Shown here: positions 26,474-33,563 of the stretch, piece after piece
Numbering within the stretch: the first letter of the stretch is position 1
Layout: the number at the start of each line of letters is the position of its first letter
Origin: Oscillospiraceae bacterium
GTDB taxonomy: Bacteria > Bacillota > Clostridia > Oscillospirales > Ruminococcaceae
Reading direction: 5' to 3'
DNA: 64,000 nucleotides
Assembly: GCA_017465665.1 (NCBI GenBank)
Contig: JAFTVU010000002.1
Span: forward strand, 1 to 64,000
Notes under the pieces: generated by a model
What the model was told of the DNA's origin: nothing
What the model saw: only the letters and a program-made list of their open reading frames with translations
Databases searched by the model: none
Made by a program: the position numbers and the translations under genes

Positions 26474-27493
26474 ATGATAAAACTGAGAAAGATCATTGCA
26501 GCTATGCTTTCAATGATTTTGTTCTGCGGATGCGGCGGTACATCGGCACAGAAGATGGAAGTCACATACTTTGCTATGGATACCGTGATGAGCTTCCGTG
26601 TTCTTGGTGATAACGAAGCGGCGGAAGCTGCCTTTGCAGGACTAGGCGGAATGTTGGGGAAGTACGAGAAGAAGTGGTCGGTCACTGACCCTGAAAGCGT
26701 GATATCGGCTGCAAACCGCGGAGAATCGGTGGTGCTTGATCCGCAGACAGCGGAGCTGATACAGTTCGCACTGGAGATGAACGAGCTTACAGACGGCGCA
26801 CTGGATATCACCATGTACCCTGTGCTGCGCGAATGGGGCTTCACTACGGGCGAGTATAAAGTCCCCGATGATGACAGGATAGCCGAGCTGCTCATGCTGA
26901 CAGGCTGTGAAAAGGTGCAGCTTTCGGATTCCGTGCTATCGCTAGCTGATGGGGCGCAGATAGACCTTGGCGCAGTGGCAAAGGGCTATGCAGGCGACCT
27001 GATAAGTGAGCATTTCCGTGAATGCGGTGTGACATCCGCGCTGCTTGACCTCGGTGGAAACATCCATACCATCGGCTCAAACCCCGATGGTACGCCGTGG
27101 CGGCTTGGCATACGAAGTCCGTTCGGCGAGGGTAATATCGCTGTGCTGGAGCTTTCAGACAAGGTTGCGGTGACCTCAGGCGGATATGAGCGGTATTTCA
27201 CCGAAAACGGAGTGGATCATTCCCATATACTTGACCCGAAAACTGGCGCTCCTGCCGACAGCGGTCTGGTCTCAGTCACTATCGTAGGCGAGGAGGGCAG
27301 GCTGTGCGATGCGCTCTCTACCGCGCTATATGTCATGGGTGCCGAAGCGGCAGAGCGGCTCTGGCAGGAGCAGGGCGGCTTCGATATGATACTGATAGAG
27401 AGCAATGGAGATATGCTCATTACCGAGGGGCTGGAGAATATGCTAGTGCCTACGGATGTGTTTAACGGGGAGCTTGTAATGCTCAGAGATTAA
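26474..27493 (+). CDS. apbE: FAD:protein FMN transferase (ApbE), lipoprotein
   Basis: 339 residues, start ATG at 26474 with GGAGA 7 bases upstream. A lipoprotein signal ends at the lipobox L-F-C-G-C (Cys19). ApbE motifs are present in order: FAMDTVMSF, the G-x-L-D-I-T-M-Y-P-V stretch, IDLGAVAKGYAGD, LLDLGGNIH and HILDPKTGAP. Extracytoplasmic ApbE proteins attach FMN to a threonine of membrane flavoproteins such as RnfG/RnfD or NqrB/C. No such target gene is in the window. The gene is followed after 43 bases by a lipoprotein gene. Confidence 0.93.
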   Translation: MIKLRKIIAAMLSMILFCGCGGTSAQKMEVTYFAMDTVMSFRVLGDNEAAEAAFAGLGGMLGKYEKKWSVTDPESVISAANRGESVVLDPQTAELIQFALEMNELTDGALDITMYPVLREWGFTTGEYKVPDDDRIAELLMLTGCEKVQLSDSVLSLADGAQIDLGAVAKGYAGDLISEHFRECGVTSALLDLGGNIHTIGSNPDGTPWRLGIRSPFGEGNIAVLELSDKVAVTSGGYERYFTENGVDHSHILDPKTGAPADSGLVSVTIVGEEGRLCDALSTALYVMGAEAAERLWQEQGGFDMILIESNGDMLITEGLENMLVPTDVFNGELVMLRD

Positions 27494-27536
27494 AATATAA
27501 TCTTTCTTTTTATTTCTGCATCGGAGGTGCTTATCA

Positions 27537-28124
27537 ATGTATTGCGGCAACTTCATAAGATCTCTCGGAGGTAAAATCAGGTACATATCGTGTGTATTGG
27601 CTGCTACTATGTTCTTGTTAAGTCTGTCGGGTTGCCTTGCGAAGTCAGGTTATGTTTCTGATAAAAGCGAAACACAGGAATTACAGTGGCTAGCCGAGGA
27701 ATTGCAGCTGGTGTGCGATGAGGTGGAGTCTGTGGTGTGCTCTGATCGTGTTCGTTACAGTCATAATGCCAATGTTACTGCGTTAGTTGTGAATTTTCGC
27801 CATGAGATTGACGAAGAACAGGCAGAAGAAGTTGTTGAACAATTACTATGTCAATTTAACAATACGCAGCTGCTTGATATATTGTTATCACACGGTTGGT
27901 TCAAAGATCAAGATGCTGTAATCGTTTTTTATTCAGGTGGTAAGGAGAATGATTACATCTTCGAATTATTGTGGTGTCACGATTATATTAAACTATTTGG
28001 TCCTATGCGTTTTTGGGCTAAAAATGATTGTTTTGAACATAGTGAATGGGAATTGGCCGATTATATTGATATAGATAGTTATTTAGCTTATATAGGTTTG
28101 GATGAAGAAACGATAGAAGCATAG
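27537..28124 (+). CDS. AT-rich predicted lipoprotein, unknown
   Basis: 195 residues, ATG with GGAGG 9 bases upstream. The N-terminus is a lipoprotein signal with lipobox L-S-G-C (Cys33). No domain is recognised in the acidic mature part (many Glu/Asp; single-letter runs such as EEQAEEVVEQLL suggest a helix). From about 27750 the gene is clearly richer in A+T and uses different codons (ATT, TTA, GAT) from its neighbours, suggesting recent acquisition. Its neighbour on the left is apbE; no functional link is evident. Confidence 0.65.
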   Translation: MYCGNFIRSLGGKIRYISCVLAATMFLLSLSGCLAKSGYVSDKSETQELQWLAEELQLVCDEVESVVCSDRVRYSHNANVTALVVNFRHEIDEEQAEEVVEQLLCQFNNTQLLDILLSHGWFKDQDAVIVFYSGGKENDYIFELLWCHDYIKLFGPMRFWAKNDCFEHSEWELADYIDIDSYLAYIGLDEETIEA

Positions 28125-28150
28125 GTCAGTACTCCGCAACAAAGCGTTGC

Positions 28151-28179
28151 TTGACTGATAAGCTGTTCTGACGTATACT
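28151..28179 (+). promoter_or_regulatory. Promoter of the HTH-methyltransferase gene
   Basis: TTGACT (28151-28156), 17 bases, TATACT (28174-28179), only 19 bases before the ATG, with AGGAGG at 28186-28191 between them. Confidence 0.78.
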
Positions 28180-28198
28180 GTATTCAGGAGGCGATGCA

Positions 28199-29206
28199 AT
28201 GAACAGCGGAGAGATCATCAGAAAACTCAGGCAGAGCAACGGGCTTACGCAGGATGAAATGGCGGAAAAGCTGTTCGTCACAAGGCAGGCGGTAAGCCGT
28301 TGGGAGAACGGGGATACTCTGCCGAATATAGATACGCTGCGTATCATGTCACGCATTTTTGATATCCCGATAAATAATCTTGTGGATGTAAAAGCACTGT
28401 CAGGTGACGGCAATGGCGAAAAGAATGCCGACAGATTTCTGGGCTTTGCCGATGTGTATGATAATGACCGCCCATCAGTGCCAAAGCAGGCCGTGGATAT
28501 AATCGTGCGTTATCTTGGCAAAGCCCCTGGAAATGTGGTGGATATCGGCTGCGGAACAGGGCTTTCTGTTGCGGCGTGGGACGGTCGCTGCGGTCATGTC
28601 ACAGGTATCGATCCGAGTGATGATATGCTCGCGGTGGCACGCCTGAAAGAGAATGAGCATCTATCTTTTATCAAAGCTTTTTCTCATGACACAGGTCTGC
28701 CTGCAGAATATGCGGATGCTGTGGTGTGTTCTCAGTCTTTTCACTGGATGAATCCGCAGGATACGCTCAGGGAGGTGGATCGTATACTTCGCTGTGGCGG
28801 AGCGTTTGCGGCTATTGACTGCGACTGGCCGCCTGTGTGTGGTTTGAAAGCCGAGATGGCTTATGCGGCGCTGTTCAACAAGGTCCGTATCATCGAGGAG
28901 GAAAATGCGGATGTCCGTCACACCTTTACGCGTTGGAATAAAGAGGATCATCTGAATAATATCAGATCAAGCGGATATTTCAGGTATAGCAGGGAGATAG
29001 TATTCAGCAGCGTTGAGCAGTGCAGTGCCGAGCGTTTTATTGGGCTTGCAATGAGTCAGGGCAGCTTACAGACTATTTTGAAGCTTCATCCTGAGCTGAT
29101 CGAAAACGACTATCGGCATTTCTGCAAGGCTGTATATGCCTCCTTTGAAGAGGACGCTATAAACGAAATGACATTCTGTTACAGAATGAGGATAGGTATT
29201 AAATAG
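28199..29206 (+). CDS. XRE-type DNA-binding domain fused to a class I SAM methyltransferase
   Basis: 335 residues. Residues about 3-60 form a Cro/C1-type helix-turn-helix (GLTQDEMAEKLFVTRQAVSRWENGDTLPN) and 80-250 a Rossmann methyltransferase. Motif I is V-D115-I-G-C-G-T-G and the later LRCGGAFAAIDCDWP fits motif post-II. The methyltransferase part resembles the Methyltransf_11/UbiE-like small-molecule group, not DNA methylases. Combining both in one chain suggests a repressor whose DNA binding responds to SAM or a methylated ligand, or self-regulated methylation. The promoter is 19 bases upstream; two terminators follow. Function is inferred only. Confidence 0.83.
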   Translation: MNSGEIIRKLRQSNGLTQDEMAEKLFVTRQAVSRWENGDTLPNIDTLRIMSRIFDIPINNLVDVKALSGDGNGEKNADRFLGFADVYDNDRPSVPKQAVDIIVRYLGKAPGNVVDIGCGTGLSVAAWDGRCGHVTGIDPSDDMLAVARLKENEHLSFIKAFSHDTGLPAEYADAVVCSQSFHWMNPQDTLREVDRILRCGGAFAAIDCDWPPVCGLKAEMAYAALFNKVRIIEEENADVRHTFTRWNKEDHLNNIRSSGYFRYSREIVFSSVEQCSAERFIGLAMSQGSLQTILKLHPELIENDYRHFCKAVYASFEEDAINEMTFCYRMRIGIK

Positions 29207-29207
29207 C

Positions 29208-29235
29208 ATAAGCCGCGGATATAACCGCGGCTTAT
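29208..29235 (+). terminator. First of two tandem terminators
   Basis: ATAAGCCGCGG (29208-29218) pairs with CCGCGGCTTAT (29225-29235), followed by TTTATG. Confidence 0.8.
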
Positions 29236-29250
29236 TTTATGTGAACAAAA

Positions 29251-29272
29251 ACAGACGGCAAAAGCCGTCTGT
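29251..29272. terminator. Second tandem terminator, likely bidirectional
   Basis: ACAGACGGC (29251-29259), loop AAAA, GCCGTCTGT (29264-29272), T-rich on the right and A-rich on the left; it can also end the leftward zinc-ribbon gene. Confidence 0.8.
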
Positions 29273-29335
29273 TTCATTGTTTTGATAACCGGAACGTTGT
29301 TGGTTTACCCAATGCAGTTGGGGTTATGGGCGGAA

Positions 29336-29611
29336 TTACTCGCCTCTCTGCTTAGCGAAGCACTCGCTGCAGTATACAGGTCTGTCTTCCTTGGGCTCGA
29401 AAGGAACCTTTGCTACGCCGCCGCACATTGCACAGGTAGCGTCAAAGAATGTTCTGGGACCCTTACCGGAGTTCTTTCTTGCGTCGCGGCAAGCCTTGCA
29501 TCTCTGGGGCTCGTTTACGAAGCCCTTCTCTGCATAGAATTCCTGTTCGCCGGCGGTGAATACGAAATCAGCGCCGCAGTCCTTGCACTTTAAAGTCTTG
29601 TCTGTGTACAT
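29336..29611 (-). CDS. Zinc-ribbon protein (zf-trcl type)
   Basis: 91 residues with four Cys-x2-Cys knuckles: C9/C12, C38/C41, C60/C63 and C81/C84, enough for two zinc ribbons. The TLKCKDCGADFVFTAGEQEFYAEKGF start and the middle PQRCKACRDARK are typical of the probable zinc-ribbon domain called zf-trcl. It is small, basic and cytoplasmic. Nucleic-acid binding is usual for such ribbons but unproven here. AGAGGT precedes the ATG. The upstream leader contains the tRNA-like remnant at 29638-29703, read in the same direction. Confidence 0.85.
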   Translation of the reverse strand: MYTDKTLKCKDCGADFVFTAGEQEFYAEKGFVNEPQRCKACRDARKNSGKGPRTFFDATCAMCGGVAKVPFEPKEDRPVYCSECFAKQRGE

Positions 29612-29637
29612 AGTGATACCTCTTACAAAAAAATTTC

Positions 29638-29703
29638 GCCCTGGGTCGGATTTGCACCGACACCTTTGTAAAACAACGCTCTGGTAAATTAAGCTACCGG
29701 GTC
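29638..29703 (-). pseudogene. tRNA-like remnant with shortened anticodon arm
   Basis: On the minus strand the stretch shows a tRNA layout. It starts with GACCCGG, then TAGCTTAATTTACCAGAGC, close to the D-arm consensus TAGCTCAGTTGGTAGAGC. A perfect T-arm follows, GTCGG-TGCAAAT-CCGAC (29645-29661), then CCAGGGC, which pairs with the 5' end except at two positions. Only 16 bases separate D- and T-arms where about 22-23 are expected, so the anticodon stem cannot form. No CCA is encoded. It is probably a decayed tRNA or a tRNA-mimicking leader of the zinc-ribbon gene. Confidence 0.5.
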
Positions 29704-29930
29704 ATATCTGAGGTAATTCCGCTCAATACGTGTACGTCCTTTGCTTGCATCTCTTCCGCTATACTTCACGAGCACTCCTTGACGGGCACAAAGCCCGACT
29801 GCGTCGTTCTCGTTTCGTCTGACGAAAGATCTGTGGCGCAAATGCCGCACACTCCTTTCGCTGCATTACCTTGTAAACTTGGTTATCTGGTTTTGTATAT
29901 TTCAGGAGTGGTATACTCGCTGAAAACATA
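29704..29930. other. Intergenic region between the tRNA-like element and the sigma factor gene
   Basis: 227 bases with no open frame that has a start site. It holds two small hairpins, TTTCG-TCTGA-CGAAA and GGGC-ACAAA-GCCC, but no clear promoter. Confidence 0.4.
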
Positions 29931-30491
29931 TTAAAAATCAGGGAACACTGCCCTGAGCTTTGCTCTTGCCCTTGCAACAGCGTTATCAACTGTCTTCTTA
30001 TCCGCATCCAGTTTTTCTGCTATCTCTGCATAGCTGAGTCCGAGTATCACGCCGTTCAGGCATCTGAGCTCAAGCGGTGAAAGCAGAGCTTTCATCTGTT
30101 CGCTCATTTCGCTGGTGTTTTCCTTGATTATCACCATTTCTTCAGGCGTAGGTTCGGGGGAGGTAAGCGTTTCCAGCTCGCTTTCCGAAACGAGCTTAGC
30201 AGTCCTGCGTACCGCCTTATCCACGGTATTCTTCATCCTGTTGGAGATACATACCGCCGCAAAGCCCGAAAAGCTGCCGCGCTTTTCATCATAAGCGGAT
30301 ATAGCGTGCAACAGCGCATCCATACCGTCAGATACAAGCTCCTCATAATCGGCTGAGCAAGCAAACTGCCCTGCCATCGAGAATACCATACCACTGTATC
30401 TGGATATAAGCTCGGCAGTCATTACGCCGCCGTCTGCGGAGATGCCTGCGCTTGCAAGCTGTTCATCTGTAAGCAACGAAAGATCTGCCAT
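29931..30491 (-). CDS. Sigma-70 family RNA polymerase sigma factor (SigH-like)
   Basis: 186 residues; ATG at 30491 follows AGGTGA closely, while an in-frame GTG two codons earlier has no site. Region 2 is visible (SRYSGMVFSMAGQFACSADYEELVSDGMDALLHAISAYDEKRGSFSGFA, about 25-75). So is region 4 (LSPLELRCLNGVILGLSYAEIAEKLDADKKTVDNAVARARAKL, about 140-180) with its helix-turn-helix. Region 3 is missing, as in short alternative sigma factors, and the size fits the SigH/SigI group. Target promoters are unknown. Its promoter (30544-30572) is flanked by an inverted repeat. Confidence 0.85.
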   Translation of the reverse strand: MADLSLLTDEQLASAGISADGGVMTAELISRYSGMVFSMAGQFACSADYEELVSDGMDALLHAISAYDEKRGSFSGFAAVCISNRMKNTVDKAVRRTAKLVSESELETLTSPEPTPEEMVIIKENTSEMSEQMKALLSPLELRCLNGVILGLSYAEIAEKLDADKKTVDNAVARARAKLRAVFPDF

Positions 30492-30543
30492 AATCACCTA
30501 AAAAGATATCAATGGTTTAAATGTTAAACTTTTGCACATAGTC

Positions 30544-30572
30544 ATTATATCATGATGTGCAGAATTTGTCAA
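30544..30572 (-). promoter_or_regulatory. Promoter of the sigma factor gene with flanking inverted repeat
   Basis: Minus strand TTGACA (30567-30572), 17 bases, TATAAT (30544-30549). GCACAT (30534-30539) and ATGTGC (30555-30560) form an inverted repeat around the -10 box, a possible operator. Confidence 0.72.
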
Positions 30573-30673
30573 TAAATTTGAAAAAGACTTACGTTTTAAA
30601 TAAAATGCCGTTGTCTGCTTTATGCATAAAAGCAATAAATTTCCTGCATTTTCTCAGGTGTGTACTATCTGCT

Positions 30674-31219
30674 TTATCTGGCGTATTCGGCTCTGCCTGT
30701 CTTGAAGAGATTCCCTCCTGCACAATCAATAGCTACTATCAGGGGGAATTCATCAAACGTCAGCTTCTTTACGCTTTCGCAGCCGAGGTCCTCAAATGCA
30801 ATCACCTCACACTCTGTAATGCATTTGCACGCAAGAGCTCCCGCACCGCCTATCGCACAGAAGTATACCGCACCGTTTCTGCGTATTGCTTCGCATACTG
30901 CTTCTGAGCGCTCTCCCTTGCCTATCATTGCGGATAGACCCATATCCAGCATAAGCGGAGAGTACACATCCATTCTGATTGAAGTCGTAGGGCCGCAGGA
31001 GCCGATAGCCATTCCATCCTTTGCGCCCGTGGGACCTGCATAGTATATTGCTGCACCGTCAAGCTCATACGGGAGGGGCTCTCCGTTATCTATACAAGCC
31101 TTTATGCGCTTATGTGCTGCATCACGGGAGGTGTACACAGTGCCCGAAAGCAGCACCTTGTCTCCTGCACGGAGCGTTTTTGCCTTTTCCTTTAGTTCTT
31201 CTGTGCTGAGTTTTATCAT
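30674..31219 (-). CDS. Fe-S hydro-lyase (fumarase/tartrate dehydratase) beta subunit
   Basis: 181 residues matching the C-terminal (beta) half of class I, Fe-S-dependent fumarases: LRAGDKVLLSGTVYTSRDAAHKR near the start, then YAGPTGAKDGMAIGSCGPTTSIRMD, and GGAGALACKCI in the last third. The enzyme hydrates fumarate to malate, or acts on tartrate, but only with the alpha subunit, which carries the 4Fe-4S cluster. In most Clostridia alpha lies just upstream; here the upstream gene is a DivIVA-like protein, so alpha must be elsewhere. No strong promoter is visible in the 57-base gap. Confidence 0.88.
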   Translation of the reverse strand: MIKLSTEELKEKAKTLRAGDKVLLSGTVYTSRDAAHKRIKACIDNGEPLPYELDGAAIYYAGPTGAKDGMAIGSCGPTTSIRMDVYSPLMLDMGLSAMIGKGERSEAVCEAIRRNGAVYFCAIGGAGALACKCITECEVIAFEDLGCESVKKLTFDEFPLIVAIDCAGGNLFKTGRAEYAR

Positions 31220-31240
31220 TATGATACTTCCTTTAAATAT

Positions 31241-31266
31241 ACAGAGCCGAATTTCTTCGGCTCTGT
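31241..31266. terminator. Terminator between divIVA-like and fumarase genes
   Basis: ACAGAGCCGAA (31241-31251) pairs with TTCGGCTCTGT (31256-31266) around TTTC. It lies downstream of the divIVA-like gene on the minus strand and may partly isolate the next gene. Confidence 0.65.
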
Positions 31267-31276
31267 TGATGTTAAA

Positions 31277-32818
31277 TTAGAAACCGCCGAAGCCGCCGAA
31301 CATATCGGAGCTCATGTCGTCATCGGAATCAGATGAGCTGCCTGTATCAGCGCCGAAGTTCCATATAGCGGAATCGTCAGCGGAGGGTGCTGCGGGATCG
31401 GGCTCAGGCTGAGCTGCGGGAGCTTCTTCAGCAGGAACGCCTGCTGCTTCCATAGCTTCAAACTGCTTCTGGAGATCAGCCCAGGGATCGCTTGCAGAGC
31501 TGTCATCGGATGTGATAACGGTATCTTCTGCGGTGTTATCGGAGGGAGGTGCAAGATTATTGAGTGCCTCCTCTGCTTCGCGCAGCGCCTTCATGAGATC
31601 ATCCTCAGTGTTGGCTGCGGGAGCTTCCTCTTCTTCATCCTCGTCCATGCTGAGGTCTGTGATGCGGGGCTGTACTGCGAAAGCGGCCTCCGCCTCCTGA
31701 ACAGCCTTAAGCAGATCCTCGTTTACATCACCGAGAGAGCCGGAGGGCATTGTCTGGGCGATGAGGTCGTTTTCAAATTCAATGCTGTTATCAACGACAT
31801 TGGCGGTTTCGGGAGGATCAAGAGGCTTGATCTCGCTAACAGTTTCCTCCTCGTCATCCTTGCTTTCCTCAATACCTGTGCCGAATATATCCTTACCGAA
31901 CATATCCATAGCATCGGGATTTACGAGAGGAACGGCGTTCTTGTTCTCGTCGTTGTATATAGTCTGAGCTGCGATCTCGCTGCCGCCCCATACATCGTCA
32001 AAGGAAGCAAGATCGTTGCTTGATTTTTCAGCAGCGGGCATATCCTCGATAGCAGGCATTGCAGCAGGCTCTTCTGCAGGAGCTTCTGCAACAGGCTTTT
32101 CCTCTACAGGGGCGGTCATCTCCTCAATGACTTCCTCTGCATGAGCTTCTTCCTTGGGAGCAGGGGTATTAACAGCTGCCACAGCTGCTGCAGCTGCAAC
32201 GGGAGCAGCCTGAACAACGGGCAGAGGAGCTATTTCAGCACCCAGCAGCTCTGCTGCGGATTCGCTTATGCTCTTGTATCCTGCTGTGATATTATCGATC
32301 TGTGCCTTGAGGGAATCAAGGAACTTTGTGGTGTTCTCGTCTGCGCCTGCACGTCTTTCCTCGGCTGCTGCAACTATAGCCCTGGCTTCGTCATTAGCCT
32401 TGTCGATGATGAGCTGTGCATCAACGTTAGCCTTGTCTATGATCTCTGTATAAGCCTTCTGAGCTTCAGCGCTTACGCCCTTACCGCTCTTCAGGATATC
32501 TGTCATCTTCTTGCGCTCTTCCTCGAGCTGGTTCTGTGCTTTTTCCAGCTTGAATTTCAGCTCTTCGTTTCTCTGCTGTTCGGCAGTGAGCTCCAGCTTG
32601 GTATCCTTGTGCTGATCCTCAACTTCCTTGACAGCAGCCTTGATACGCTCATCAGCCTCTTCAGCGAGTTTGAGTGCTTCCTGAGTCTTTTTGTCGTTGG
32701 CTTTCATATCCTCTTCCAACGCCATCATCTTCTTACGAAGATCGCTTATGTATGCGTTTACCTCGTTCTTATCGAAGCCCAAGGCAACTTGTCTGAAACC
32801 ACCGTCTCCAACAGCCAT
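31277..32818 (-). CDS. DivIVA-domain coiled-coil protein with acidic tail
   Basis: 513 residues. The N-terminus (FRQVALGFDKNEVNAYISDLRKKM) fits the DivIVA domain. A long coiled coil (about 28-190, Lys/Glu/Ala/Leu heptads) follows. The rest is a low-complexity acidic region rich in Glu, Ala, Pro and Asp, ending in GFGGF. DivIVA proteins sit at curved membrane (poles, septum) and recruit division, cell wall or secretion factors. The acidic tail and FGGFGGF end are not part of the classical 160-residue protein and may bind partners. AGGAGG precedes the ATG; the promoter is at 32898-32926. Confidence 0.82.
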   Translation of the reverse strand: MAVGDGGFRQVALGFDKNEVNAYISDLRKKMMALEEDMKANDKKTQEALKLAEEADERIKAAVKEVEDQHKDTKLELTAEQQRNEELKFKLEKAQNQLEEERKKMTDILKSGKGVSAEAQKAYTEIIDKANVDAQLIIDKANDEARAIVAAAEERRAGADENTTKFLDSLKAQIDNITAGYKSISESAAELLGAEIAPLPVVQAAPVAAAAAVAAVNTPAPKEEAHAEEVIEEMTAPVEEKPVAEAPAEEPAAMPAIEDMPAAEKSSNDLASFDDVWGGSEIAAQTIYNDENKNAVPLVNPDAMDMFGKDIFGTGIEESKDDEEETVSEIKPLDPPETANVVDNSIEFENDLIAQTMPSGSLGDVNEDLLKAVQEAEAAFAVQPRITDLSMDEDEEEEAPAANTEDDLMKALREAEEALNNLAPPSDNTAEDTVITSDDSSASDPWADLQKQFEAMEAAGVPAEEAPAAQPEPDPAAPSADDSAIWNFGADTGSSSDSDDDMSSDMFGGFGGF

Positions 32819-32897
32819 ATCTGTATTTCCTCCTGAATATTTTTGTTAATGCGATACTTTGCCGCGATATACGACACAGTATATAAATACATACTTA

Positions 32898-32926
32898 ATT
32901 ATATCATAAAATACAGCATTATACAA
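32898..32926 (-). promoter_or_regulatory. Promoter of the divIVA-like gene
   Basis: Minus strand TTGTAT (32921-32926), 17 bases, TATAAT (32898-32903), about 75 bases upstream of the start. Confidence 0.75.
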
Positions 32927-33057
32927 GTGGTTTAGCAAATTTTATAAATTTGTAGATTTTCCTGCACCGTTTTTGTGAGAATGTCCAAAGGAAAAGAGAA
33001 AAATTTGTGCTAATCATAGATTTTCGTGATTTCGGAGCTATAAAATCAGAAAGTCTG

Positions 33058-33086
33058 TTGTAATTTTTCCGTGGAAAGTGTATAAT
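33058..33086 (+). promoter_or_regulatory. Promoter of the IreB-like gene
   Basis: TTGTAA (33058-33063), 17 bases, TATAAT (33081-33086), about 60 bases before the ATG at 33147. Confidence 0.75.
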
Positions 33087-33146
33087 TAACGAAAAGGTAT
33101 TGGTGTTACCGTGCTCCGCGCGTGCGGATAAGGAGGATTGAAATTT

Positions 33147-33392
33147 ATGATAGATAAGACCATGACGTTTTCTGTCCATGATGACAGAGAGAACGAGATG
33201 AAGGAGATCCTTACAACTGTGTATGATGCTCTCAAGCAGAAGGGCTATAATCCTATCAATCAGCTTGTCGGCTATATCCTGTCTGAGGATCCTACATATA
33301 TCACCACATTCAACAATGCCAGAGGGCTTATCCGCCATATCGATCGCGATGAACTCCTGCAGGTACTGGTGAAATCATATCTTTCCGATTGA
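33147..33392 (+). CDS. ireB: IreB family regulatory phosphoprotein (UPF0297)
   Basis: 81 residues, near the family length of about 85-90. AAGGAGG lies 10 bases before the ATG at 33147; the in-frame TTG at 33138 is too close to it. The N-terminal [13 protein letters not shown] holds the threonines that are phosphorylated by the PASTA kinase in Enterococcus IreB. Family motifs [28 protein letters not shown] and [20 protein letters not shown] follow. IreB affects cell-envelope stress and cephalosporin tolerance there. The usual neighbours (ruvX, DUF1292 protein) are not next to it here. Confidence 0.93.
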   Translation: MIDKTMTFSVHDDRENEMKEILTTVYDALKQKGYNPINQLVGYILSEDPTYITTFNNARGLIRHIDRDELLQVLVKSYLSD

Positions 33393-33402
33393 TCGGATGT
33401 AT

Positions 33403-33427
33403 ACCGCTCCGTTGATTACGGGGCGGT
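33403..33427 (+). terminator. Terminator after the IreB-like gene
   Basis: ACCGCTCCG (33403-33411) pairs with CGGGGCGGT (33419-33427, one G-T pair), followed by TTTTTT. Confidence 0.88.
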
Positions 33428-33514
33428 TTTTTACATGATGTGAATACAGCGGCGGCAGCGGTCAATAATTACAGCAAAGAGATGGCTAAAAACTGCAATT
33501 TATGTCATTTTTGA

Positions 33515-33544
33515 TTGACATCTGCGATCGCTGTATGTTAAAAT
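33515..33544 (+). promoter_or_regulatory. Promoter of the AI-2E family permease gene
   Basis: TTGACA (33515-33520), 18 bases, TAAAAT (33539-33544). The transcript should start near 33551, very close to the first possible start codons. Confidence 0.65.
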
Positions 33545-33563
33545 CTATTATAGTATCGTGCGT

